Assembly: GCA_035695825.1 (NCBI GenBank)
Contig: DASRRH010000026.1
Location: forward strand, 372,001-436,000
Direction of reading: 5' to 3'
DNA length: 64,000 bases
Origin: JAKEFM01 sp035695825
GTDB lineage: Bacteria > Planctomycetota > UBA1135 > JAKEFM01
The translations under genes and the position numbers were made by a program. A model generated the notes under the pieces. The model was not told where the DNA came from. It saw only the letters and a list, made by a program, of their open reading frames with translations, and searched no databases. Of this stretch, positions 9,273 to 17,910 are shown piece by piece (the stretch's first letter is position 1; the number at the start of each line of letters is the position of its first letter).

Positions 9273-9689
9273 TCAGGGGCGCAGAGGCTCGGCGTGGTGG
9301 TCCCCGGTAGCCCCGGCGGTCGTCCCTCCGGAGGTCAGTCCCCGGGCCACGTCGAGGATCTTCGAGGGAGAGAAGGGCTTCGTCATGAAGAGGTCGGCGC
9401 CGACGGCGCGGCTGCGTTCGTGGTCCTGCCCGCGCGCGGTGAGCATCACGATCCGGACCCCGGACAGGCGCACATCCTCCCGGATCTGCCGGCAGACGTC
9501 GAAGCCGTTGACCTCGGGGAGCATCACGTCGAGGAAGAGGAGGTCCGGGGGTTCGGACCGGACGGCCTCGAGCGCCTCCGGCCCCGTCCGGGCCTCCCGC
9601 ACGTCGTATCCCTCCTTGCGCAGAACGTAACAGAGCGACCGGAGGATGTAGGGTTCGTCGTCGACCACGAGCACGCGTTTCCCGCTCAT
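9273..9689 (-). CDS. Single-domain response regulator (CheY-like receiver)
   Basis: A 138-aa receiver domain with the complete phospho-acceptor set: VVDDE acidic pocket, phosphorylatable Asp in LLFLDVMLPE, Thr in MLTARG and Lys in MTKPF. It has no output domain, only a glycine/threonine-rich 20-residue tail. The ATG at 9689 overlaps the phosphatase stop by 4 bp. It most likely relays a histidine-kinase signal into the partner-switching module encoded just upstream. Confidence 0.93.
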   Translation of the reverse strand: MSGKRVLVVDDEPYILRSLCYVLRKEGYDVREARTGPEALEAVRSEPPDLLFLDVMLPEVNGFDVCRQIREDVRLSGVRIVMLTARGQDHERSRAVGADLFMTKPFSPSKILDVARGLTSGGTTAGATGDHHAEPLRP

Positions 9690-11326
9690 TGCACCCCCTC
9701 CTCGTGCCGGCGGGAGTCCGCGGGCACGCGGCGGTCCCGGGCCTTCGCCACGACGACCGTGAGGTCGTCCGCGGCCGGCCCTCCGCAGAAAGCCTCGACC
9801 TCGCGGAAGATCGACCCGACGATTTCCTCCGCGGTGCCGGCTGCGGCGCGGTCCAACGCCCGCCGCAGGCGCTCCATCCCGAACATCTCCCCGCCGCGGG
9901 CCGCCTCGGGGATCCCGTCCGTGTAGAGCAGGAGGGAGTCCCCCTCCCGGAGTCGGTGTCGGCTCTCCTCGTACCGGGCCCCCGGCACGACGCCCGCCAC
10001 CGGGCCTTCCGCCTCGAGCTCCTCGAACGACCCGTCGGGGTGGCGGAGCAGCGGCGGAGGGTGGCCGGCGTTGGCGAAGAGCAGCTCTCCCCCCTCGTCG
10101 AGGACGACGAGCGCCATCGACATGAAGAGGTCCGCCCGCGCGAGGTCGTCGTGGAGGTGGCGGGCGACCCTCGAGAGGACCTCGACGGCGGAGCGGCCGG
10201 GGCCGACCTCCCAGTGGAAGGCCGAGCGCGCCGAGGTCATGAGGAGCGTCGCGGGCAGGCTGTGCCCCGACACGTCGGCGACGACGATCCCGACTCGGCC
10301 GTCCCCCATCGGGATGAAGTCGTAGTAGTCCCCGCCGACGTCGCGCGCGGGAGAGAGCCGCCCGGCGAGGTCGACGCCCTTCATCTCGGGGGCCCGCGCC
10401 GGGAGCAGCCCCTCGACGATCCGGCGCGCGATCTCGATTTCCCGGCGCAGCTCCGCCCCCCGGATCCCCGTGAGGACGGAGCCGAGGTGCTCCGCGAGGA
10501 AGTCGAGGAGCGTCGTCTCCTCGCTCCCGAAGCCCGCGGCCCTGCGGCGATCCATCGCGAGGACCGCCCCCATCGCGCGCCCCGTGGTTCCCGCCTGGAT
10601 CGGCGCGACGTAGAGGCAGCGCTCCATCTCCCGCTCGAAGGGGAGCGCGTCCGCGGGGAGGTCGGAGGGGTCCTCGAGGAGGGCGCGCTCCCCCCTCTCG
10701 ATCGCGCGACCCGTGATCCCCCCTCCGATCGGCCAAGAGCGCTCCGGATCCTCCGCGAGCCCGTGAACCCCGAGAAGGCGAAACTCCGGGCGGTCGGCGG
10801 CGCGGAGGGCGACGGCAACTTTCTCCGCCGCCAGGACCTCCGCGAGCCGCGGCGCGAGCTTCGCGCAGAAACCGCGGAGGTCGCCGGCTTCCCCGATCTC
10901 GCGCCCGATCTCGAAGAGGATCGAGCGCTCCTCGAAGAGCTTCGTCAGGGCGTCGGAGAGGCTGTCGATCTCGAAGTTGCGGTCGAGGCAGAGGGAGATC
11001 GCCTCGACGGCGAACTCGAACGTCCGCGCGAGCGCCGCCTCGTCCCTCGACCCCTTCCGGAGGAGGGCCACCGTCGCCGCGTTCTCCCTCCACGTGCGCA
11101 ATCGGCGGAACCGCGCGGTCCACGGGGCGGCGAGGCCGCGCGTCTCGACGCAGCCTCCCGGCCCGAGAGCGAAGGAGACCTCGAGGCGCGCGCCCCGGGA
11201 GGCGCTCGAGGCGATCTCCTTTCCCGAGGCGTCGAGGAGGTAGAGCGCGGGGGGGGCGTCCGGCTCCCCGCCCATGAGGGCCGCCGCCTTCTCGAGGATC
11301 TCGGCGATCCCGTCCCCCGGCCTCAC
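9686..11326 (-). CDS. RsbU-like PP2C (SpoIIE) phosphatase with GAF domain
   Basis: 546 aa, GTG start at 11326 overlapping the kinase stop. The middle region (about 180-340) looks like a GAF sensor. The C-terminal half is a PPM/SpoIIE phosphatase with the metal-binding motifs ARDVGGDYYDF, VADVSGHSLPATLLM and LLLYTDGIPEA, and a final DDLTVVV. The family dephosphorylates a STAS anti-anti-sigma protein, and a STAS gene lies two genes upstream. No membrane segment is seen, so it is probably cytosolic and senses a small ligand or partner. Confidence 0.92.
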   Translation of the reverse strand: MRPGDGIAEILEKAAALMGGEPDAPPALYLLDASGKEIASSASRGARLEVSFALGPGGCVETRGLAAPWTARFRRLRTWRENAATVALLRKGSRDEAALARTFEFAVEAISLCLDRNFEIDSLSDALTKLFEERSILFEIGREIGEAGDLRGFCAKLAPRLAEVLAAEKVAVALRAADRPEFRLLGVHGLAEDPERSWPIGGGITGRAIERGERALLEDPSDLPADALPFEREMERCLYVAPIQAGTTGRAMGAVLAMDRRRAAGFGSEETTLLDFLAEHLGSVLTGIRGAELRREIEIARRIVEGLLPARAPEMKGVDLAGRLSPARDVGGDYYDFIPMGDGRVGIVVADVSGHSLPATLLMTSARSAFHWEVGPGRSAVEVLSRVARHLHDDLARADLFMSMALVVLDEGGELLFANAGHPPPLLRHPDGSFEELEAEGPVAGVVPGARYEESRHRLREGDSLLLYTDGIPEAARGGEMFGMERLRRALDRAAAGTAEEIVGSIFREVEAFCGGPAADDLTVVVAKARDRRVPADSRRHEEGVQ

Positions 11327-11787
11327 GTCGTCTCCGCCCGGATTTCGCTCGCCGCGCGCACGCGCCGCGTCAGGCGCACCCAGTTCGTCCTGCCGTCGCG
11401 ACCGAATTCGCACCGGTCGGCGAAACAGCGCATGACGTGCAGCCCGTAGCCTCCTGGCGTCGGATGGGCGAAGTCGGGAGGCTCCACGGAGGCGGGGTCG
11501 AAGGGGCGGCCCGTGTCGCGCACGCACACCTCGGCCTCCTCCCCCCTCTCCTCGAGGTCCAGGGCGACCTCGACGATCCCGGGACCGTTCCGGTAGGCGT
11601 GGCGGATGACGTTCGTCACGGCCTCCTGGACGGCGACGAGGAGTTCCTCCGTGGCCGACCGGACGAGGGCCTCGCCGAGCCACGCCTCGAGCGAGCGCTC
11701 GAGGAAGATCCGAAGCGGCGAGAGGAAGGCAGCCGATGCCGGGACCCAGACCCGGGCGGAGCCTCTCCGGGGGTCAAAAGGACTCAA
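11323..11787 (-). CDS. RsbW/SpoIIAB-like anti-sigma kinase (HATPase_c_2)
   Basis: 154-aa GHKL-type kinase. The N-box is EAVTNVIRHAY, the G1 box VRDTGRPFDP and the G2 box PGGYGLHVM. It begins with TTG at 11787, 14 bp inside the STAS gene; a later GTG (RVWVP) is possible. Family members bind a sigma factor or other target and phosphorylate the STAS partner. No sigma-factor gene is adjacent, so the target is unknown. Confidence 0.9.
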   Translation of the reverse strand: MSPFDPRRGSARVWVPASAAFLSPLRIFLERSLEAWLGEALVRSATEELLVAVQEAVTNVIRHAYRNGPGIVEVALDLEERGEEAEVCVRDTGRPFDPASVEPPDFAHPTPGGYGLHVMRCFADRCEFGRDGRTNWVRLTRRVRAASEIRAETT

Positions 11788-12091
11788 GGGCCGTCCGCCG
11801 GTCCCGGTGGACCTCGAAGACGAGACCGAGCCGGGTGACGTGGAACAGGCGCTCGACGAAGGGGGAAGGGGAGCAGAACTTCATCACCCCTCCGCGCTCG
11901 TGGATCGCCTGCGCAACGGAGAGGAGGGCCGCGAGCCCTTCCGAGTCGACCGCGCCGCACCCCGAGAGGTCGACGAGGAGGAGGGGCCGGCCGGGGCCGA
12001 CCGCTCCAAGGAGCTTCTCCCGGACCCCCTTCCGGCTCGCGAAGTCCACGTCCCCGTCGAGCGACACCACGGTCGGTTGTTCTCGGATCAA
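11774..12091 (-). CDS. STAS-domain anti-sigma factor antagonist (RsbV-like)
   Basis: 105 aa. The fold is clear (VVSLDGDVDF, LLLVDLSGCGAVDSEGLAALL), and the Ser of VDSEG is the usual phosphorylation site. TTG at 12091 is chosen because GAGGAG lies 8 nt before it; no other start has a ribosome-binding site. First gene of the signalling operon, divergent from the amidase gene. Confidence 0.88.
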   Translation of the reverse strand: MIREQPTVVSLDGDVDFASRKGVREKLLGAVGPGRPLLLVDLSGCGAVDSEGLAALLSVAQAIHERGGVMKFCSPSPFVERLFHVTRLGLVFEVHRDRRTALESF

Positions 12092-12205
12092 GGATGGAGC
12101 TCCTCGGACGGCGGGAAGCCTCGGCTCCGGTATCGGAACCCTCCCGGGGGGACCTGAAGCGCCCGGCTTGACTCCTCCGCCCCGCGGCCGGTAAGAGGGT
12201 CGCCC

Positions 12206-13366
12206 ATGAATCCCGCGGGTCGCCTCCGGTGGGCGTCGGGGGGCCTCCCAGCGGCCGTCCTCGCCCTGCTCTCCGCCTGCGCGAGCGCCCCCCTTCCGCC
12301 GCCCCCGAGCCCCCCTCCTTCCTCGCCCAACCGCTCCCCTCGGGGGAGGATCGAGTGGCTCGGGGATCGGATCGGCGCCTGCGCGGACCCCGCCGAGAAG
12401 GCGATGTACGAGAACCAGCTTGGCTGGGCCTACCTCGAGGCCGACCGGCCGCCGCGGGCCCGCGAGTTCTTCTTCCGCTCCCGCCTCCACGACGCGGCCG
12501 GAGTGCTCATCGGCTCCAACGAGCGCGGGATCGGCGAGGCCTTCCTGCGGGAGGGGAACGCGCCTTCCGCGGAGCCCTCCCTCGCCCGCGCCGTCCTCAA
12601 ATCGGCAAGCCCCGCCGAGCGAGACGAGGCCCGCCTCCTTCGGGCGATCGGCCTCGAGCGGCTCGGGCGAGCGGAGGAGGCGCGGGCGGTCCGGCGCGAG
12701 ATCGAGAACCCCGACCGGGCCTCCCTCGTCCTGCTCGAGCGCTCCCTTGCCCTCCCCCCTTCCGCCGCCGCGCCGCGGGCCGCCTCCGCGTCGAAGGAGG
12801 AGGAGGCTCCGGCCTCCCCCCTCGAGATCCAGCCGCGGCTCGCCTGGAATCCGCGCCCGATGGGACGCGACGTCGAGCCGATGGAGACCCCGACGCGGAT
12901 CACGGTCCACCACAGCGCCACCCCGTTCGCCGGGACCTCGAAGGGGGAGACGGCGCAGGAGATCCGCAACATCCAGCGGATCCACCAGGAGGTCTCCGGG
13001 TGGGCCGACATCGGGTACCACTACGTCGTCGACCGCGCGGGGCGCATCTGGGAGGCACGCCCCTTGCGCGTGCAGGGAGCCCACGCGGGCAACCGCGAGG
13101 CCAACCGCGGCAATATCGGGATCTGCCTCCTCGGGAACTTCGAGGCCGAGCCGGTCCCCCGCAAGCAGGCGGAAGGGCTGCGCGCGATCCTGCGGGATTG
13201 CATGGCCCGCTTCCGGGTTCCCGCGAACCGGGTCTACACCCACAGCGAGATCCGCGCTCGCCACGGCCTGCGCCCGACGGATTGCCCGGGCCGGTCGCTC
13301 CAGGCCTTCGTCGAGCGCCTGCGGAGCGCCCGCGCCTCCGGCCAGGTCCTCGCGCGCGTGGACTAG
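12206..13366 (+). CDS. N-acetylmuramoyl-L-alanine amidase, lipoprotein
   Basis: 386 aa. The lipobox LLSAC (Cys about residue 25) is followed by a proline-rich linker, so the mature protein is a lipid-anchored envelope protein. Residues about 50-190 are helical and TPR-like. The C-terminal amidase_2/PGRP domain shows ITVHHSATP, the tyrosine-containing DIGYHYVVD, GAHAGNREANRGNIGICLLGNF and PTDCPG, giving the zinc ligands His, His and Cys. It cleaves the MurNAc-L-Ala bond of peptidoglycan. It converges on the epimerase gene, overlapping its end by 4 bp. Confidence 0.92.
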   Translation: MNPAGRLRWASGGLPAAVLALLSACASAPLPPPPSPPPSSPNRSPRGRIEWLGDRIGACADPAEKAMYENQLGWAYLEADRPPRAREFFFRSRLHDAAGVLIGSNERGIGEAFLREGNAPSAEPSLARAVLKSASPAERDEARLLRAIGLERLGRAEEARAVRREIENPDRASLVLLERSLALPPSAAAPRAASASKEEEAPASPLEIQPRLAWNPRPMGRDVEPMETPTRITVHHSATPFAGTSKGETAQEIRNIQRIHQEVSGWADIGYHYVVDRAGRIWEARPLRVQGAHAGNREANRGNIGICLLGNFEAEPVPRKQAEGLRAILRDCMARFRVPANRVYTHSEIRARHGLRPTDCPGRSLQAFVERLRSARASGQVLARVD

Positions 13367-14310
13367 CCCGCCCGGCGCGCCTCGTCGAGGACGTCGGCCG
13401 CGGAGCGCTCGAGGGGGATCCGCGGCTCGAACCCGGTGGCTTTGCTTAGCCGGTCGATCGAGGCGCAGACCTCCGCGGGCTCTCCCGCCCGAAGTCGCGC
13501 CGGGTCCACCTCGACCTCCGGCCGCACCCGGGCGCGGGCGAGAAGGGCCTCGAGGAGGTCCCGCACGGCGACCGCGCGGCCCGACCCGAGGTTGTAGGCG
13601 AGGCCGGTGCTCCCCTCCGCCGTCGCGAGCGCGAGGATCGCGCGGACGGCGTCCCGCACGTCGAGGAAGTCGCGCCGGACGTCGAGGGCCCCGACGCGCA
13701 GGATCGGCGGGACCCTCCCCGCCTCGATCGCCGCCACCTGGCGCGCGAAGGAGCCGAGGGCGTACTCCGCGCCCTGGCCCGGACCGACGAGGTTGAAGAT
13801 CCGCACGATCCGGACCTCGAGGCCCCCGCGCGCGGCGAAGGCGCTCGCGAGCGTCTCCGCGGCCGCCTTCGTCCGCCCGTAGACGGTGCGCGGCTCGCGG
13901 GGATCCTGTTCGCGGAGCGCCCCGGCGGCCGACCCGTAGACATGCGCGCTCGAGGCGAGGAGGAAGAGGGCGCCGGGCGCGCGCGAGGAGGCCGCCTCGA
14001 GGGCGTGGAGCGTCCCGAGCGCGTTCGCCGCGAAGGCCCCCTCCGGGTCCTCCTCGGCCTTCCGGGGGGAGGCGAGGCCGGCAAGGTGGAGGACCGCGGT
14101 CGGACGAACCGCCTCGAAAGGCTCCCGCAGCGAGTCCCCCTCCGCGCAGTCCCCGGGCAGGAAGGCCGCTCCGGGGACCGGCGCGACCGGGGGACGGCGC
14201 GCGAGGACCGCGACGGCCCCTGCGAGGGGCCGGAGCGCGTCGACGAGGGGGCGGCCGAGAAAGCCGGTCCCCCCGGTGACGAGGACCCGCTCGAGCCTCC
14301 CGCCGGTCAT
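13363..14310 (-). CDS. rmd: NAD-dependent epimerase/reductase, probably GDP-4-keto-6-deoxy-D-mannose reductase
   Basis: 315-aa extended SDR. It has the nucleotide-binding motif TGGTGFLG and the catalytic YGRTK, with Ser in LLASSAHVYG. It follows gmd with an ATGA overlap, so it most likely reduces the GMD product to GDP-D-rhamnose; this substrate is inferred from context. A GDP-fucose synthase or a general sugar-nucleotide epimerase is possible. Confidence 0.78.
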   Translation of the reverse strand: MTGGRLERVLVTGGTGFLGRPLVDALRPLAGAVAVLARRPPVAPVPGAAFLPGDCAEGDSLREPFEAVRPTAVLHLAGLASPRKAEEDPEGAFAANALGTLHALEAASSRAPGALFLLASSAHVYGSAAGALREQDPREPRTVYGRTKAAAETLASAFAARGGLEVRIVRIFNLVGPGQGAEYALGSFARQVAAIEAGRVPPILRVGALDVRRDFLDVRDAVRAILALATAEGSTGLAYNLGSGRAVAVRDLLEALLARARVRPEVEVDPARLRAGEPAEVCASIDRLSKATGFEPRIPLERSAADVLDEARRAG

Positions 14311-15269
14311 CCGCCCCGGCGGCGCGCGAGATCGGCGTCGACCATGAGGTGGACGAGGTCGCGGAACCCCACCTTCGGCTTCCACCCCAGGCGCTCCTTC
14401 GCCCTCGACGCGTCCCCGACGAGGGCGTCGACCTCGGCGGGCCGGAGGAGGGAGGGGTCGGCGACGACGTGCTTGCCCGGCTCGAGCCCGACGCGCGCGA
14501 ACGCCGCCTCGACGAACTCGCGCACGGAGTGACTCTCCCCCGTCGCGACGACGAGGTCCTCCGGGGCGGGCTGCTGGAGCATCCCCCACATCGCCTCGAC
14601 GTAGTCGCCCGCGAACCCCCAGTCGCGGCGGGCGTCGAGGTTGCCGAGGCGCAGTTCCCGCCGCTCCCCGGCCGCGATCGCCGCCGCGGCGTCGCTCACC
14701 TTCCGCGTCACGAACTCGAGGCCGCGCCGCGGCGACTCGTGGTTGAAGAGGATCCCCGAGCAGGCGAAGAGGCCGTAGGACTCGCGGTAGTTCACCGTGA
14801 CCGCGTGCCCGAAGAGCTTCGCCGCGCCGTAGGGGCTGCGCGGGTGGAAGGGGGTGGTCTCCCGCTGGGGCACCTCCCGCGCCTTCCCGAACATCTCGCT
14901 CGAGGAGGCCTGGTAGAAGCGGATCGAGCGGTCGACGCGGAGGATCGCCTCGAGGAGACGGAGGACGCCGAGGCCCGTCACCTCCGCGGTGAGGAGGGGC
15001 TGGCTGAAGGAGGCGTGGACGAACGACTGCGCTCCGAGGTTGTAGACCTCCTGCGGCTCCGCCGCCTCGAGAGCGCGGACGAGGGAGGTACCGTCGAGAA
15101 GATCGCCCGAGATCAGCGACACGCGGTCGAGCAGGTGGGCGATGCGGGCGGTCCCCTCGACGCTCGTGCGCCGCGCGAGGCCGAAGACCCGGTACCCCTT
15201 CTCGAGGAGGAACTCGGCGAGGTAGGAGCCGTCCTGCCCCGTGATCCCGGTGACGAGAGCCGACTTCAT
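14307..15269 (-). CDS. gmd: GDP-mannose 4,6-dehydratase
   Basis: 320 aa. The N-terminus TGITGQDGSYLAEFLLEKGY is diagnostic. SSSEMFGK carries the active-site Ser/Glu region and YGAAK the Tyr/Lys pair; FNHESPRRG is also typical. It converts GDP-mannose to GDP-4-keto-6-deoxymannose. The ATG at 15269 overlaps the uppP stop. It feeds the next gene (reductase) for cell-surface deoxysugars. Confidence 0.95.
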   Translation of the reverse strand: MKSALVTGITGQDGSYLAEFLLEKGYRVFGLARRTSVEGTARIAHLLDRVSLISGDLLDGTSLVRALEAAEPQEVYNLGAQSFVHASFSQPLLTAEVTGLGVLRLLEAILRVDRSIRFYQASSSEMFGKAREVPQRETTPFHPRSPYGAAKLFGHAVTVNYRESYGLFACSGILFNHESPRRGLEFVTRKVSDAAAAIAAGERRELRLGNLDARRDWGFAGDYVEAMWGMLQQPAPEDLVVATGESHSVREFVEAAFARVGLEPGKHVVADPSLLRPAEVDALVGDASRAKERLGWKPKVGFRDLVHLMVDADLARRRGG

Positions 15270-16087
15270 TGGGCCGTCGCGCTCCCCTTGACGAAGAGGA
15301 CGGTGGCGAGCCCGGCGACCGCGCAGTAGACGGCGAGCCAGGGGAGGCGGTTTCGCACGACGAGCCGGAGGCACGCGCGGAGGCCGAACGCCCCGACGAC
15401 CGCGGAGACCGCCGCGCCGATCAGGAGGTACCCTCCCCCGACCTCCGCGACGTCCTTCCCGCGCGCCCAGTCGAAGGCCCCGAGCGCGCAGGCCCCGGCG
15501 ATGATCGGGGCGGCGAGGAGGAAGGAGAGGCGGGCCGCGGAGGCCGGCGCGATCCCCCGGGCGAGCGCCGTCGTCACCGTCACTCCGGAGCGGGAGACGC
15601 CCGGCAGGAGGGCGAAGGCCTGCGCGAGCCCGACGACGAGGACGTCGGCCGCGCCGACCGAGTCGAAATCCCGGCGCGCGCTCCGCGCCGCCCGCGCCCC
15701 GAACGCGAGGACGACCGCGTTCGCCAACAGGCCCCCCCCGACCGCGCGCGCCGAGGGGTAGAGGCTCTCGATCCAGTCCTTGAGGAGGACCCCGGCCAGG
15801 GCTGCCGGGATCGTGCCGAGGACGAGGAGTCCGAAAAGGCGCCGCCCCTTCCGCGCCGCCTCCTCGTCCCTCCCGAAGGGCGCCCGCGCGATCCCGAGCC
15901 AGTCGGACCCGAACCCGACGAGGATGGGAATCAGCGTTCCCGCGTGGAGGGTCAGCTCGACGACGAGCCCGGTCCTCGTCCCGCCGAGCAAGAGTCTTCC
16001 CAACGCAAGATGGCCGTCGGAGCTGACCGGCAGGAACTCGGTCAGCCCCTGGATCACCGCGAGGACGAGGAGGACGGCGAGGCTCAC
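15266..16087 (-). CDS. uppP: Undecaprenyl-diphosphatase (UppP/BacA)
   Basis: 273-aa polytopic membrane protein. Both family motifs are present: QGLTEFLPVSSDGHL (usually SSSGHL, here SSDGHL) and LLPGVSRSGVTV. It recycles undecaprenyl diphosphate, the lipid carrier for peptidoglycan and polysaccharide. It starts at GTG 16087, overlapping the ald stop. Its location before gmd/rmd links carrier recycling to surface-glycan synthesis. Confidence 0.94.
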   Translation of the reverse strand: MSLAVLLVLAVIQGLTEFLPVSSDGHLALGRLLLGGTRTGLVVELTLHAGTLIPILVGFGSDWLGIARAPFGRDEEAARKGRRLFGLLVLGTIPAALAGVLLKDWIESLYPSARAVGGGLLANAVVLAFGARAARSARRDFDSVGAADVLVVGLAQAFALLPGVSRSGVTVTTALARGIAPASAARLSFLLAAPIIAGACALGAFDWARGKDVAEVGGGYLLIGAAVSAVVGAFGLRACLRLVVRNRLPWLAVYCAVAGLATVLFVKGSATAQ

Positions 16088-17205
16088 GCCCGGGGACGAA
16101 GCGCCTCCTCGGGCGGCACGAAGGAGAGGCCGAACGATTCCGCCACGCCGGGGTGGGTGACCTGCCCCCGCACGACGTTCGCCGCCGAGCGGATCGAGGG
16201 GTCGTTCCGCACGGACGCCTCCGGCCCTTCGGCGGCGAGCTTGCGGACCCACGGGAGCGTCGCGTTCGTGAGGGCATACGTCGACGTCCGGGCAACGGCG
16301 CCCGGCATGTTCGCCACGCAGTAGTGGACGACCCCGTCGACGACGAAGGTCGGGTCCCGATGCGTGGTCGGCCGGCAAGTCTCGACGCATCCCCCCTGGT
16401 CCACCGCGACGTCGACGATCACGGATCCCGGCCGCATCTTCGAGACGTCCTCCTTCCGGAGCAGCACCGGCGCCCGCTTCCCCGAGATGAGCACCGCGCC
16501 GATGAAGAGGTCCGCGGCCCGCGCCCGCTCCCGCACGGCATAAGGCGTCGAGAAGAGCGTCGTCACGTTCGCGGGCATCACCTCGGCCAAGAACCGCAGC
16601 CGGTCGAGGCTGACGTCCATGATCGTGACCCTCGCCCCCATGCCGGCGGCGATGCGCGCGGCGTTCGATCCGACGACCCCTCCGCCGACGACCAGCACGT
16701 CGGCCGGCTCGACCCCCGGCACTCCCGCGAGGAGCACTCCTCTCCCCCCCATCGCGCGCTCGAGGTACTTCGCCCCCTCGTGCACGGACATCCGGCCCGC
16801 GACCTCGCTCATCGGCGTCAGCAGCGGGAGGTGCCCCCCCACCTCGAGCGTCTCGTACGCGAGGCAGATCGCCCCGGACTTCGCCATCGCGTCGGTCAGG
16901 GTCCGGGACGCCGCGAAGTGGAAGTAGGTGAAGAGCGTCTGCCCCGGCCGGACGAGGGGGTACTCGGCTGGAAGCGGCTCCTTCACCTTGACGACCAGCT
17001 CGGCCGACTCGAAGACCTCCCTCGGGGTCCGGGCGAGGGTCGCCCCCGCTCCGGCGAACTCCTCGTCGCGGATCCCGCTCCCGGCTCCGGCCCCCTTCTC
17101 GACGAGGACGCGGTGGCCCGCCTCGACGAGCTCGTGGACCCCCGCCGGGACGAGGGCGACGCGGTCCTCGGACTCTTTCGTTTCTTTCGGGACGCCTAGG
17201 ATCAA
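16084..17205 (-). CDS. ald: Alanine dehydrogenase
   Basis: 373 aa, the usual length. The N-terminus GVPKETKESEDRVALVPAGV, the central GGGVVGSNAARIAAGMGA Rossmann motif and HYCVANMPGAVARTSTYAL are family hallmarks. It interconverts L-alanine and pyruvate plus ammonia with NAD, and could supply alanine for peptidoglycan. It begins with TTG at 17205. A minus-strand TAGAAT (17244-17239) could be a -10 box, without a convincing -35. Confidence 0.94.
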   Translation of the reverse strand: MILGVPKETKESEDRVALVPAGVHELVEAGHRVLVEKGAGAGSGIRDEEFAGAGATLARTPREVFESAELVVKVKEPLPAEYPLVRPGQTLFTYFHFAASRTLTDAMAKSGAICLAYETLEVGGHLPLLTPMSEVAGRMSVHEGAKYLERAMGGRGVLLAGVPGVEPADVLVVGGGVVGSNAARIAAGMGARVTIMDVSLDRLRFLAEVMPANVTTLFSTPYAVRERARAADLFIGAVLISGKRAPVLLRKEDVSKMRPGSVIVDVAVDQGGCVETCRPTTHRDPTFVVDGVVHYCVANMPGAVARTSTYALTNATLPWVRKLAAEGPEASVRNDPSIRSAANVVRGQVTHPGVAESFGLSFVPPEEALRPRA

Positions 17206-17327
17206 GCTCCACCCCGCCGAGAGAAGAGAAAGGGGGGGATTCTAGGTAGACCTGCCTGGCGGCGGGAAGTCCGTCGGGCCCCTGGCCCCTTCGAGCGGGC
17301 GCCGCTATCCTCCCCGCCCGAAGTCCC

Positions 17328-17404
17328 GGGCGATTAGCTCAGTTGGCTAGAGCACCAGCTCGACAAGCTGGGGGTCACAGGTTCAAGTCCTGTATCGCCC
17401 ACCA
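17328..17404 (+). tRNA. tRNA-Val (GAC anticodon)
   Basis: Complete cloverleaf. The acceptor GGGCGAT pairs with ATCGCCC. The D-arm contains AGCTCAGTTGG. The anticodon stem CCAGC/GCTGG encloses loop TCGACAA with anticodon GAC at 17362-17364, the T-loop is TTCAAGT, and CCA is encoded (17402-17404). It reads GUC valine codons, which dominate in this GC-rich genome. The accessory region starts directly after it. Confidence 0.97.
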
Positions 17405-17518
17405 CGATTCCCCTCTCGCGGCGGGCCGCGCTCCCCGTTCGCAAGAGGCTGGGGGTTCAAGCCGGGGAGAGCCGTTCGGGCTTCCAGGTCGATCCAGCAG
17501 GACGCGACTGCTCGACGA

Positions 17519-17536
17519 TATAGCAATTATGCTATA
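17519..17536. promoter_or_regulatory. Palindromic operator upstream of higB
   Basis: Perfect inverted repeat TATAGCA-ATTA-TGCTATA, 14 bp before the toxin start. It contains TATGCT and TATAGC, either of which may serve as a -10 box. AT-rich palindromes over the promoter are the usual binding sites of HigA-type antitoxins, so autorepression is likely. This 18-bp stretch is strikingly AT-rich against its surroundings. Confidence 0.75.
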
Positions 17537-17549
17537 GATTCCGCGGAGC

Positions 17550-17906
17550 ATGGGATGCCGAGACGAGCGTGGTCGGGTGCCCGTCCGGGAGGGGCTTCGC
17601 GGACTGCTGCGTCGTGACCGCCGTGCCCACGCGAAGCGCGTTGCGCGCATCCCGATCCTGTCGGAGGAGGGGTGCGAGCTCCGCAGGCCGATCGCCGATT
17701 CTCTCCGGGACGGCATCCACCAACTCCGGGCCAGGAAGGGCAACGTGAACGACCGGATCCTCTCCTTCTTCCACGGGCGGAACGTCGCGGTCCTCGCCTA
17801 CGCGCTCGGGAAGGAGGACGTCGTTCCCGACGCGGACATCGACCGGGCGCGCGAGGCGAGGGATCTGGCCCGGCTGCGCTCCGAGTGGCAGATCCACGAG
17901 GCGTAG
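17550..17906 (+). CDS. HigB/Gp49-like toxin (RelE superfamily)
   Basis: 118 aa. LRRPIADSLRDGIHQLRARKGNVNDRILSFF and GKEDVVPDADIDRAREAR match the phage-derived Gp49/HigB family, mRNA-cleaving toxins. The first beta strand before RDERGRVPVRE is shorter than usual, and the common Asn-Tyr-Arg of the core reads NDR, so activity may be reduced. ATG 17550 is the only start, since an in-frame stop lies just upstream. Forms an operon with the antitoxin, 4 bp apart. It is transcribed opposite to the neighbouring cassette genes. Confidence 0.8.
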   Translation: MGCRDERGRVPVREGLRGLLRRDRRAHAKRVARIPILSEEGCELRRPIADSLRDGIHQLRARKGNVNDRILSFFHGRNVAVLAYALGKEDVVPDADIDRAREARDLARLRSEWQIHEA

Positions 17907-17910
17907 GACG

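Noticed and set aside
17431..17480. Second tRNA-like T-arm just after tRNA-Val
   Set aside because: Only GGGGGTTCAAGCC resembles a T-arm; no other arms are present.
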